A DNA stretch of 64,000 nt from Diorhabda sublineata (taxonomy: Eukaryota > Arthropoda > Insecta > Coleoptera > Chrysomelidae), in contig NC_079476.1 in assembly GCF_026230105.1 (NCBI RefSeq), forward strand, positions 34,648,559-34,712,558. Direction: 5' to 3'. The notes below the pieces were generated by a model. The model was not told where the DNA came from and did no database searches. It saw nothing but the letters and a program-made list of their open reading frames with translations. Below, piece by piece: positions 59,701-64,000 of this stretch (the stretch's first letter is position 1; every line of letters begins with the position of its first letter). Position numbers and translations under genes: made by a program.

Positions 59701-62700
59701 CCAGGAAGAAATTGCCAACATAACGCCTGCTATGCTGGCAAGAGTCATGACAAACGCCAGAAATCGGTTTACTCAGTGTATGGAGAATGGGGGATGTCAC
59801 CTAACTGATTTGATCTTCAAAACTCAGTAAAACAAAACTTTATGTATGTGCCTGTATTATAAAAAACGAATAAAAATTTTCTGATTCATACAATAAGTTT
59901 TATTAACTTTTGAAAAAAGGAAGTTATGCTGCCGCACCCTGTAGTAGTGCGGTACATCGCATATTAACTGAAAATTTGTACACGAGAAAGCTGTACGCAA
60001 GATGATGAAATAATGCCGAATTTTTGCGCCCTTTCATAACCATGGATGAAACTTGGGTACATCACCTCACACCCGAAGCAAAAGAACAATCAATACAATA
60101 GACTGATAAGGAAGAACCGGCTCCAAAAAAAAAAAGGCAAAGGCCATTTCATCTGTAGGCAAGATCATGGCGTCGGTTGTTTGTGAAAATTTTCATTGAC
60201 TATCTTGATTACAAAGCCGAGTACTATGCGAACTTATTACAACGATTGAGCGAAGATATCAAGCAAAAACGACCACATTTGGATAAGAAAAAAGTGTTGT
60301 TTCATCAATACAATGCACCAGCTTACACATCCGTCATTGCAACGGCCAAAATTAATGAATTAAAGTTTGAATTGCTCCCTCACTCACCCTATTCACCAAA
60401 TTCAGCCCCCTCAAATTATTTTCTGTCCCCAGACTTGAAAATTGATTCGGTGGTCAAAGATTTTCCAACAATGAAGAGGTGATGTCGAAAGTTATTGGTT
60501 ATTTTGAGGAAATTAACGATTCTAATTATAAAAAGGGCATCGAAGTTACTGAACATCGCTGTGAAATGTTTATGGAGCTAAAACGAGAGAATATATTTTT
60601 TTCCAAAATTTTAGTATTCTCTTAGTTGTTCCAGATATTTCTGAGTCCATCTCCGTTATATATATACGTGGTGCGCTTCATGAGTTCTTAGCCTAACATA
60701 GAAAGGTCTTAAATAACACAATTTTTCAACATATTCTCCCTTTATTCTCAGCCACAATAAAAATATAATGCATAGTGTATAGTAGCATTAGTGAACTGAA
60801 GCATTGTTATGAAGGTATCGCACACCTCGGCTGATTTTACCGCGCCTTTTATCGATAATTACTTAAAGCAACTATTTTAGTAAGTCATATGAATATACCA
60901 CGTTCACAATTCTACTTGATTCCTTCAAGTCAAAGAATACTTTATTAGTCCTAAAATATTGTAGCTACACTTTTTTGGTGCTTTTCTTGATCTTTGCTTT
61001 TTTTACCTCTGGGTCTTCTTGCCGATGCCCCTCTATAGAATCTCTCTTGGATGTCAGATCAGAGTATAACCCGTAATAATAATTGATTGAAATACCCTTT
61101 TTTAGCCCTCGCAGCAAAGCTCCAAAAATCAACCACAACATTCTGCTCAACCCTGCGTTTAGACGGCGCTGATAATTCGAAATATTACTTTACAGTAATT
61201 TTTTATTACATTTGAATGCTCATATGAAACAATTGTTTTAGAAATGCCGGTCTATGTTCAATTTGAACAATTTTCCCACTAATTTAATGTATTCGGGACT
61301 AGTCATCATCACGTGACCTCCTGTGCGTGGGTCATATTCTAATGATTCTCGTCCGCACCGAAAGAACTTAAACCAATTTTCAATTGTTGAAAATTTTGGA
61401 CACAAGTCACCGTTTTTGATTTGTGTTGTTATTAATCCTTCTTTAATCAAAAATTTTTCAACACAAACCAATTTGATCGTGGTATACTATAAATGGATTG
61501 ACGCAAGTTGATTCATGTGAGATTCTTTTTGAGACTTGTCACTGACGCGTGCATAAAGATTTTTGCTCTTACTATATGAGGCCAAGAGCTCATAGACCGC
61601 ACTACGTATTAAGCGTCACATGTAAAGTATCAAAAGTATGTATTAGTGCAAAAAATTTTCATTTTCACGTAGAAATTGGATTGGTCACTTATGGAAATGG
61701 AGAGAAACGAAGAGGTCGTGGGCGAATGGTCTCTCTGGACTTTTACCATTGGACCACGCAGAAGGAATATAGATTCATTGTTAAATAAATTTGGCCTCCA
61801 TGGAAAAGCAACAAGTCGTGTCATTTTGTCGATGATTTGAATATTATTCAAAAAAATCCCTTCAATTGTTCCTTTCGTTAAAATAGGATTATTCTTGTTG
61901 TATTCTATATGGTTTCTTTTCAGGATTCTTTAAACAGAGCGGGTGATGTTCTTTATAGATGAAACATTTTATTACAACTTCTTTTATTAGAAAAAAATGA
62001 AATGCATAATTTTGATAAATAAAAAATGAAACAGATTGTAAAAATTGGATGAGGTCGGAAATACAATTAAAAAGAATAAAAAATTATTAGTAACCGGTGA
62101 CGAAAAGAAGATATAATGAAGATTATAAAAGACAGAAGACAGAGGAAAAAATGGATACAAAAAAATAACCGGAACATTCAACAAATAATAGTATACAAAG
62201 AAGTTTTTTATACATTTGTCTAAAACACTGTTTTTGTTGCCAATTCAAATATTTTCAGACCTTTATTATCAAATTTAACTTCAGATTCTGCTAAACCATC
62301 AAAACATTTTTTTTTGCTAAACCAACTTTTAGACATTGACTCATTCAAGGTACTCAGACTAGGTGCTTCGGCAGGCAACCATAACAAAGCAGAATGGTAA
62401 ATTTTATACAGAATGCGCAATTAAGTAATTGCACACTTATTACCTGATATTTCAGTTTGGGCAGTATATTAATTCCTTGAAAATCTGTTTGTGTAATAAC
62501 GAGAATTATTCTGTTGAAAAATTATCGCTACGTTATATGTTTAAAGACTCTGTAAATTCGAAAAAACATAGCAAGTAACACAAGAAATGACACGAAAGTG
62601 AAAAGTATATATTGTGCATCTTAGAGTTAATTGATTCTCAATGTTTTCAAAAAACTTTTCTATAGTATTTAAATATTGATAAAACTCGTAACGCAAATTC

Positions 62701-62900
62701 ATTTACCTTTTTGAGATGCAGTAAGCCCTCGGCAGGTAAAGTAAGGTTAGAAGATTCAGACTGCAGCGGCCTATGTTGATCAGTAAGCGCAGTCGCTATA
62801 TCCCTCAATCGTTCGTTTCGCCAATCTTTTCGTGCCCTAACTTTATCGTCGCATCTCAATTTGTCTCGTGTCGGTGGTGAACCGCTGCTCACTATATAAT
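26695..62900 (-). CDS. osp: Outspread / MPRIP-like PH and coiled-coil scaffold, 3' ten exons
   Basis: Ten exons in compatible phase give about 1334 residues from the C-terminal side. The N-terminus lies beyond the right edge. Order in the visible part: a short Arg-rich linker, a PH domain (LKKGWLWQKN...RRWIVL to CNWLQALRKAA), a Ser/Pro/Arg-rich stretch, a long coiled coil, a variable region, a helical region, and a C-terminal coiled coil. The last contains [24 protein letters not shown], which is diagnostic of the MPRIP family. MPRIP binds actin, RhoA and the myosin phosphatase subunit and targets it to stress fibres; the fly orthologue outspread affects wing posture and is a very large gene. 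The visible protein stops soon after the diagnostic block, without the further C-terminal coiled coil of vertebrate MPRIP. Confidence 0.88.
26851..27135 (-). CDS. osp: outspread exon, C-terminal coiled coil
   Basis: 95 codons, acceptor AATTACAG, donor CAG|GTATAA, phase 0. Holds the most conserved MPRIP motif ([29 protein letters not shown]) and ends in a heptad-rich tail. Confidence 0.88.
27136..29061. other. outspread intron
   Basis: Contains a LINE fragment at about 28200-28905. The rest is AT-rich with no recognised feature. Confidence 0.5.
28200..28905 (-). pseudogene. LINE reverse transcriptase fragment
   Basis: The minus strand (about 28800-28500) reads YQFADYRVIYTNDRDYLEYF, LRKLKEYYEK and LQINIDNTQYLCVGE, the catalytic and following blocks of a non-LTR reverse transcriptase. 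The second catalytic Asp is changed to Tyr. Stops and indels are present throughout. Confidence 0.6.
29062..29305 (-). CDS. osp: outspread exon, coiled coil
   Basis: Acceptor TTTTTCAAG, donor CAG|GTAATT. Encodes YSSLEDERPVYLRTEYLTQV, then RHKEEDMERLQQLCERVLST and HELRDAHAQEVELLKQ, continuing directly into the EKEQALAEE exon. All helical. Confidence 0.88.
29480..29870 (-). mobile_element. Penelope-like element fragment, minus orientation
   Basis: From about 29865 downward the minus strand repeats the 3' part of the plus-oriented copy at 30380-30920: a RFKEH-type end, the KIVSINELLDAF-like stretch and the CTCTGAAGACGATAACTTGG tail. About 20 bases of the ribozyme-like core are deleted at 29610-29635. 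The two copies face away from each other. Confidence 0.6.
29873..29995. repeat. 31-bp minisatellite with TTAATTAA core
   Basis: TTAATTAA begins at 29884, 29915, 29946 and 29977, an exact 31-base period, embedded in units of the form AATTGTAAATAGGTTAATTAACCGT. The inner copies extend to the palindrome GGTTAATTAACC. Confidence 0.85.
30380..30920 (+). mobile_element. Penelope-like element 3' end with GIY-YIG fragment
   Basis: Plus-strand translation at about 30457-30550 gives IYEISCGDCNGKYVGQTKRS and VSVRFKEH, the GIY-YIG endonuclease core that follows the reverse transcriptase in Penelope-like elements. The 3' flank then reaches the repeated hammerhead-like tail at 30838-30890. The reverse transcriptase is absent, so this is a 5'-truncated dead copy. 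It lies antisense within an outspread intron. Confidence 0.7.
30838..30890 (+). ncRNA. Hammerhead-ribozyme-like motif (decayed), Penelope tail
   Basis: CTGAAGA, hairpin GATAAC-TTG-GTTATC, then GAAACGCGC: the order of the hammerhead core CUGANGA / stem II / GAAA. The cleavage-site triplet reads ACC rather than GTC, so this copy is likely inactive. One extra base sits between CTGAAGA and stem II. Confidence 0.4.
30961..31455 (-). CDS. osp: outspread exon, helical region
   Basis: Acceptor CTTTTTCAG, donor AAA|GTAAGT. Encodes RCRMESVRNARTSTTLLHEY through DIRKALEENNSFRK. Rich in Leu, Glu and Lys with regular helical spacing. Phase matches both neighbours. Confidence 0.85.
31545..31605 (+). repeat. 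LINE 3' tail with (GAA)n end
   Basis: GGCTGATGACAGACCTG... ends in a run of AAGAAGAAGAAG. The same kind of GAAGAA tail ends the minus-strand LINE at 52745. Confidence 0.5.
31907..32400. mobile_element. Non-autonomous DNA transposon with inverted repeats
   Basis: GCTTGTGTCCTGGTTGCGGC near 31907 is inverted near 32397 (GCCGCGACCAGGACGCAAGC), and similarity extends inward through CGACCAGGTCGC-type motifs. GC content jumps within the arms. The small ORF inside (31986-32195, +) has no recognisable domain. Confidence 0.6.
32841..33215 (+). pseudogene. LINE C-terminal fragment
   Basis: Translated across frames this gives VRVAQSYKHRALPALYEDS-like, then GTEVKKARLR...HLEHIPEE, GRPRKRWL and EEDIWDLGVR. 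This is the region after the reverse transcriptase in jockey-type LINEs, locally GC-richer than its flanks. Stops break it. Confidence 0.6.
34354..35105 (-). CDS. osp: outspread exon, helical region
   Basis: 752 bases open throughout, acceptor TTTTTTAG, donor AG|GTAAGT. Starts ENNNWDSIARLQILAEKV and ends QNSLNKLLKQNWR. No in-frame ATG occurs before residue about 147, so ATG-based searches show only the last third. Helical with LAEKVAYE and RAALELWSDSV stretches. Phases fit both neighbours. Confidence 0.85.
35610..35750 (+). mobile_element. Penelope-like 3' tail
   Basis: Contains the repeated ribozyme-like tail (35622-35672) followed by the shared GTGTAATTGTGAGTATTGGT downstream sequence seen at four other sites in the window. 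Confidence 0.55.
35622..35672 (+). ncRNA. Hammerhead-like motif (mutated core), Penelope tail
   Basis: CTGAAGC (final A of the core changed to C), hairpin CGATCGCTTGGTTATCG, GAAACGCGCGGC, then AGAC, which pairs with the upstream GTCT to form stem I. The core and cleavage-site changes predict loss of activity. Confidence 0.4.
36005..37640 (-). mobile_element. Inner DD41D transposon
   Basis: Begins CAGGGTGTTCTCGAAAAAGC at 36005 and ends with the inverse at 37640, with TA on both sides. Its terminal repeats are long, about 130 bases including the GCTGGGCAGGTAGCAAC block. It carries a transposase pseudogene on the minus strand. Confidence 0.78.
36307..37298 (-). pseudogene. DD41D transposase with internal deletion
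   Basis: ATG at 37298 starts a helix-turn-helix region (MRLTETQRIEVLIMIGYG, TPISQSTVSKIEKKF, TPKSGRPSF) that hits a stop at 37086. A deletion of roughly 50 codons follows, then KYHPYKMQDFQEL and an intact catalytic domain to 36307. First Asp is in FSDEATFNL, second in FQQDGAPPH and third in SPDLTPLDFFLWG, with 41 residues between the last two. The catalytic domain is unbroken for 246 residues. Confidence 0.82.
39517..40148 (-). CDS. osp: outspread exon, variable Ser/Arg-rich region
   Basis: 632 bases, acceptor TTGTTACAG, donor CAA|GTAAGT. Encodes GRESFSINKEVEDKV (helical start), KNRRRYKRDRSGDRG and LRRLRRKSLDS basic patches, then a predicted helical LxxxxNSLNELLDIL stretch and LLLNKLTNLAEKKRLLQ. 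The RRKSLDS type sites are potential kinase targets by motif only. Confidence 0.87.
40149..42651. other. outspread intron
   Basis: Holds a mariner copy (about 40778-41560). I recognise nothing else. Confidence 0.5.
40778..41560 (-). mobile_element. Decayed mariner (DD34D)
   Basis: The left end TACGAGGATATATTGAAAAA at 40778 resembles mariner terminal repeats. The minus strand carries the transposase: TMDETWVHFYDPETKQQS near 41420, then frameshifts, then an ORF at 41267-40992 with LFLQDNAPANKYHV and PPYSPDLAPSDYHLFPQLKK. There are 34 residues between the last two Asp. All three catalytic Asp are present but in different frames. No N-terminal region or right terminal repeat found. Confidence 0.7.
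42652..43379 (-). CDS. osp: outspread exon, long coiled coil
   Basis: 728 bases, acceptor TTCATAG, donor AAAG|GTAAGT. Nearly the whole exon is heptad-like: VQSDAAIREKKAKEMLSNLE, RALQRRLSEAEESARIHEEK, LVNLQDELITSNERLSSE and so on, with a short acidic break at LDLDIDEMNQNELKK. Ends in TEAKDKRRSLSLKG. Confidence 0.9.
43637..43931 (-). CDS. osp: outspread exon, post-PH linker and coiled-coil start
   Basis: Acceptor TTTTGTTCCAG, donor AG|GTATTT. Encodes RRGSEDWSELPPSPPMNRLS, an Arg-rich patch (RVKDRARLRPRLPRCQSRHS), then EEIVELQLKLQKAAEEVRLLEEEVA, the first coiled-coil heptads. Confidence 0.88.
45240..45660 (-). pseudogene. Mariner transposase C-terminal fragment
   Basis: The minus strand reads FFENLRKSKATTLKKKKVLS, a stop, NNAPSHTLMKTKAEIQEL, then FEFIDSPPDSPDLSAIDLFL and a normal-length tail ending LEGLKKLKKL. 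The second catalytic Asp is lost. The third is kept. Upstream parts are missing. Confidence 0.6.
46139..46290. repeat. Inverted repeat pair
   Basis: 46139-46187 (TTTTTCAAAGGTGAAAACAA..CCTGGCTAATACC) is inverted at 46242-46290, about 49 bases per arm with few mismatches and a spacer of about 54 bases. Confidence 0.7.
46291..46481. mobile_element. Small MITE-like element
   Basis: TTCTTATTGGGGATGTGGCA at 46291 is inverted at 46451-46481 (TGCCACACTCCCAACAAGA). AT-rich interior, no coding capacity. It abuts the preceding inverted repeat, so the two may be one composite structure. Confidence 0.55.
47290..47375 (-). mobile_element. Penelope-like tail fragment
   Basis: The minus strand reads CTTCAGTTTCAGAGGACGAT, AACTTTGTTATCGAAACGCG and then GAGTGTGAGTG, a mutated copy of the shared hammerhead-like tail. 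The core CTGAAGA is lost. Confidence 0.5.
47990..48665 (+). pseudogene. Internally deleted mariner, same family as 58345-60656
   Basis: CAATAGTGAACG and GCTCAATTAGATTCTACTTT match the larger copy at 58370 onward, as do TGCGGTACATCGCATATTAA and ATGGATGAAACGTGGGTCCA. The stretch holding the second and third catalytic motifs is deleted, so the ORF at 48407 jumps from RLSEEINNE to EVMSSFNGYFEEL. The right end (about 48640-48659) resembles an inverted copy of ATACGAGGATAGTTCCAG. Confidence 0.6.
49050..49265. mobile_element. Inverted pair of Penelope-like tails
   Basis: 49050-49190 reads as the shared tail on the minus strand, including the best-preserved hammerhead-like core. 49195-49265 reads as the downstream half of the same tail on the plus strand (CGTCAGACAGTTTAATTGTG, then GTGTTGGTGTAGTGGTAG). 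The two meet head to head. Confidence 0.55.
49130..49186 (-). ncRNA. Best-preserved hammerhead-like motif, Penelope tail
   Basis: Minus strand: AGTCT, CTGAAGA (49176-49170), hairpin CGATAAC-TTG-GTTATCG, GAAA, a minimal stem III ACGCGCGT, then C at 49142 as the expected cleavage site, and AGA pairing back with TCT as stem I. This matches the type I hammerhead layout known from Penelope elements, except for one extra base (C) between the core A and stem II. Activity is unknown. Confidence 0.5.
49663..49884. mobile_element. Palindromic MITE, 222 bp
   Basis: The first 32 bases (TGAGGCGTAGAATTCCAAAA...AGCCAAGTCCA) are an exact inverted repeat of the last 32. The interior is A/T-rich and non-coding. 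No obvious target duplication. Confidence 0.8.
52040..52740 (-). pseudogene. Mariner transposase remnant
   Basis: The minus strand gives RLMETLVVDDVY (about 52640), then MLIRIFDAKNVINV, FYCPDLAQCDFF at about 52225 and a tail DKCISCDGNYVGGNN, the C-terminal signature of one mariner subgroup. The region between is rearranged and the catalytic block is lost apart from the third Asp. Confidence 0.55.
52745..53490 (-). pseudogene. LINE reverse transcriptase 3' fragment with (GAA)n tail
   Basis: The minus strand from 53481 reads ENEDDLQRLLYQFNKTAKNF, then AAKTKLMVTSKTPIKC, a frameshift, then EISGHGDLETEVRNQATRAS, RNKYVRTKAKARIYKTAIRP, ILSYAAETRPETSKTKRILE and TTEMKIVRRIAGRTL. It ends near 52750 in GAAGAAGAAG. 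5'-truncated and frameshifted. Same broad family as the copy at 10320. Confidence 0.7.
54127..54502 (-). CDS. osp: outspread exon, PH domain
   Basis: Acceptor TTATTTTCAG, donor GGAG|GTTAGT. Joined to the upstream exon it reads LKKGWLWQKNSDSDWVRRW, the start of a PH domain, continuing IVLCCPTIQIYQDQDEQ to GIRCNWLQALRKAAN, then a Ser/Pro tail (PISPSTPRSLLASSDEEYRT). The terminal Trp of the PH helix is present. Confidence 0.92.
55940..56465. repeat. Tandem duplication, two units of about 290 and 235 bp
   Basis: Both units start TGACTTACAGCCC..CGTCACCAAAGATAATC and share AACCAAAAAGTTGAA-type, GGGAAACTTTGAATCATTAA, TCTCAATTGCGA and ATTACAAATCATGAA blocks in order. Unit 2 begins at 56231 and has its own internal duplication of TTGGGGAAACTTTGAA. 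Non-coding. Confidence 0.75.
58621..59941 (+). mobile_element. Structurally intact DD41D transposon, 1321 bp
   Basis: Perfect terminal inverted repeats of 29 bases (CAGGGTGCGGCAGCATAACT...), extending to about 37 with one mismatch, are flanked by TA at 58619-58620 and 59942-59943. It contains one full-length open transposase gene. It is the youngest-looking mobile element in the window and sits in a dead mariner. Confidence 0.9.
58754..59830 (+). CDS. DD41D transposase, full length, 358 aa
   Basis: ATG at 58754 chosen because it starts the DUF4817-type helix-turn-helix region (MRWNSEERAFAVEVYF) common in these transposases. The frame is open further up but has no ATG. A second helix-turn-helix follows (ASVLGLSDRSVRRILHDDLH). 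Catalytic residues: Asp156 in FFSDEAHFH, Asp248 in FQQDGATAH, Asp290 in SPDLTPCDYFLWG, with 41 residues between the last two. It cuts and pastes the flanking element at TA sites. No stops, frameshifts or missing motifs were seen, so it could encode active protein. Neighbouring sequence is the dead host mariner. Confidence 0.9.
   Translation: MRWNSEERAFAVEVYFSSGCSVIATQRAFRNRFNLAPLVPVPDRKSIVTWVTTFRQTASVTRRRTGVPRPIRSPENIELVRTSVLRSPRRSARKHASVLGLSDRSVRRILHDDLHFHPYKMTIVQELSERDFNSRRNACEVFLEVVPEDAIVFFSDEAHFHLCGSVNKQNMRYWADTNPRQLHQRPLHSPKVTVWCAIYSRGIIGPWFFEENEVTVTVNSHRYVNMLQEFFFPRLDELDLGDTWFQQDGATAHTSRTSMAVLREHFPERLISIRGDLEWLARSPDLTPCDYFLWGFLKSRVYVNHPRTLQDLKTNIQEEIANITPAMLARVMTNARNRFTQCMENGGCHLTDLIFKTQ
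60660..60770 (+). mobile_element. Terminal fragment of a mariner like 40778
   Basis: GAGTTCTTAGCCTAACATAG, AATTTTTCAACATATTCTCC and CTTTATTCTC...CCACAAT parallel the left terminal region of the mariner at 40778-40890. Only about 100 bases remain. Confidence 0.45.
61238..61490 (-). pseudogene. Mariner transposase N-terminal fragment
   Basis: An ORF at 61471-61238 reads VEKFLIKEGLITTQIKNG, FSTIENWFKFFRCGRESLEY and DPRTGGHVMMTSPEYIKLVG, the DNA-binding domain and GRP-like linker of mariner transposases. No catalytic domain follows. Confidence 0.55.
62707..62900 (-). CDS. osp: outspread exon upstream of the PH domain
   Basis: Acceptor TTGTTCTAG, donor AAAG|GTAAAT. Encodes DYIVSSGSPPTRDKLRCDD (first codon shared with an exon off the window), VRARKDWRNERLRDIATALT and LPAEGLLHLKK, which leads directly into the PH domain of the next exon. 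Confidence 0.85.
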
Positions 62901-64000
62901 CTAGAACAAAATAGAAAACATATTAGAACGATTCAACCGAATGTACAGAATTTTAAATAATTAAAAATTACTTCTGCATATGATCTATGTCATAAACGAC
63001 ACCACGACAAAGATACAAAAGAAAAAAATTAATTTTGCTAGAAATATGATGCAACAATATAAACTAAAGACATTGCTTGAACTAGTGTAAGTTAAATTAA
63101 TAAGTTCTGAATTCAAATAAAAAAGTGGCAGCATGTCAAAAACAAAATAATTGATTACACACTTCGCTCTCATTATAGCTTTGAATTTATTTTTAAAACT
63201 GTATAGGCATTTAAGTAAAAGTGAACATTTCTAGTTTTTTTGGTAAATATATCTTGAGGTAAGTCATAAGATTCCTATCGTAATAGCACATACGAATTTA
63301 ATATGTCCATTGATTTGGTTAGCGTTATTTGTTAGTATCGCAAATTAGGAGTTTTTTTTATTTTTGCTTATTTTGGCAAAGGTTACAGCTACAATCCGGG
63401 CGTTTCCGAAACTAATAATTCATCACAGAATGAGTGACGATCATCGCTAAATATGAAACCGTGAAAAAAATTGTTACTCTGTGAATCCCCAAATATAAAA
63501 TTATTTTTGTATACAACGTAACGAGTTCTTTTGGTCCACATAATTAACGAAGTTTAGATTCAATTTTGATGAAATTTGTCCACCTACTCTGCGGGTCAAA
63601 AGTTTTTGCAAACTCCACAATCCATTCGTTAAATTTCAAAAAATATACACTCTGAAAAATTTGTCTTTCACATTGTCAAGCGAATGTCGAAACGGTGTTT
63701 TACAAACCAAAAATAAAAGTTTATGTTATTTGTTTACTGTTTATGATTGTAGTTTAGTCCCAGTTAGTCCTGTGAGCTGCAAGAACGTACAAGGATTCAT
63801 AATTTTTGGACCAAGACATTTTTTATGAAGTTTGTATACGAATCGTTCTCTTTCTTTCTTTCGAAAATTCAGACTTGTAAGTAAGTAAGACTAAAATCGA
63901 TTAACTAATAATCTTAGTTCAATCGACTCTGCTAAAGTAAAACAACCAATTTCCAGAATTCTTGCTTTTATTATTTCAAAAACCTGACAACAGCCTGAAA
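62901..64000. other. outspread intron continuing past the right edge
   Basis: No exon recognised. The 5' exons of the gene must lie to the right of the window. Confidence 0.5.

Larger units (their letters stand above)
58345..60656 (+). mobile_element. Old mariner interrupted by a DD41D transposon
   Basis: The left end ACGAGGATAGTTCCAGAAGT at 58345 is partly matched by the inverse of sequence ending near 60656. The transposase N-terminus is at 58401-58618 (IKAELDSTLGETAPSLSTVK). The reading resumes after the insertion at 59944 with GCGGTACATCGCATATTAAC and later HQYNAPAYTSV and YSPNSAPSNYF. The catalytic Asp of the last two blocks are changed to Tyr and Asn, so this copy was dead independently of the insertion. 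Confidence 0.72.
54503..62706. other. Large outspread intron (about 8.2 kb)
   Basis: Contains a tandem duplication (55940-56465), a mariner split by a DD41D transposon (58345-60656) and further mariner fragments. The ORF at 62220-62420 (-) has no recognisable product or splice sites. Confidence 0.5.

Noticed and set aside
62220..62420. 66-codon minus-strand ORF considered as an extra outspread exon
   Set aside because: No acceptor or donor in suitable phase, and the flanking exons at 62707 and 54502 join perfectly without it.
1..64000. CRISPR arrays, operons, bacterial-type promoters or ribosomal RNA genes
   Set aside because: None seen; the window is clearly intron-containing insect nuclear DNA. 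No tRNA gene was found by eye, although a dedicated scan would be needed to exclude one.

Overview
The window is AT-rich eukaryotic DNA from an insect, most likely a beetle. The genes are split into many exons with GT-AG introns, the two main genes have clear insect and animal relatives, and the introns are full of mariner/DD41D transposons, Penelope-like elements, LINE remnants and palindromic MITEs. I predicted exons by hand from reading frames, splice sites and matching intron phases. Species and expression cannot be read from the sequence.

Layout. 1-0.9 kb: one exon of an unrecognised minus-strand gene. 1.7-3.4 kb: the decayed 5' part of an LTR retrotransposon. 4.7-5.9 kb: a decayed DD41D transposon. 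8.1-8.4 kb: first exon of a minus-strand neuropeptide gene of the pyrokinin/PBAN class, with a TATA box. 8.7-13 kb: transposon, LINE and MITE remnants. 14.2-26.2 kb: a complete 14-exon plus-strand gene for a TECPR1 (Pex23-like) protein of about 1251 residues, carrying a galectin domain between its PH-like region and its second dysferlin/tectonin half. 26.7-62.9 kb: the 3' ten exons of a minus-strand orthologue of outspread / myosin phosphatase Rho-interacting protein (MPRIP), with introns up to about 10 kb. The two large genes converge tail to tail and their 3' untranslated regions probably overlap.

The outspread introns hold most of the mobile DNA: a DD41D element at the centre of a palindromic MITE (35.9-37.8 kb), a structurally intact DD41D transposon inserted into an older mariner (58.3-60.7 kb), several dead mariners, LINE fragments, and Penelope-like 3' ends that carry a hammerhead-ribozyme-like core.

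Function. TECPR1 links damaged lysosomes or autophagosomes to the ATG12-ATG5 machinery in animals. Outspread/MPRIP is an actin- and myosin-phosphatase-associated scaffold. The neuropeptide gene would be expressed in neurosecretory cells. Nothing suggests the three act in one pathway; they look like ordinary neighbours.
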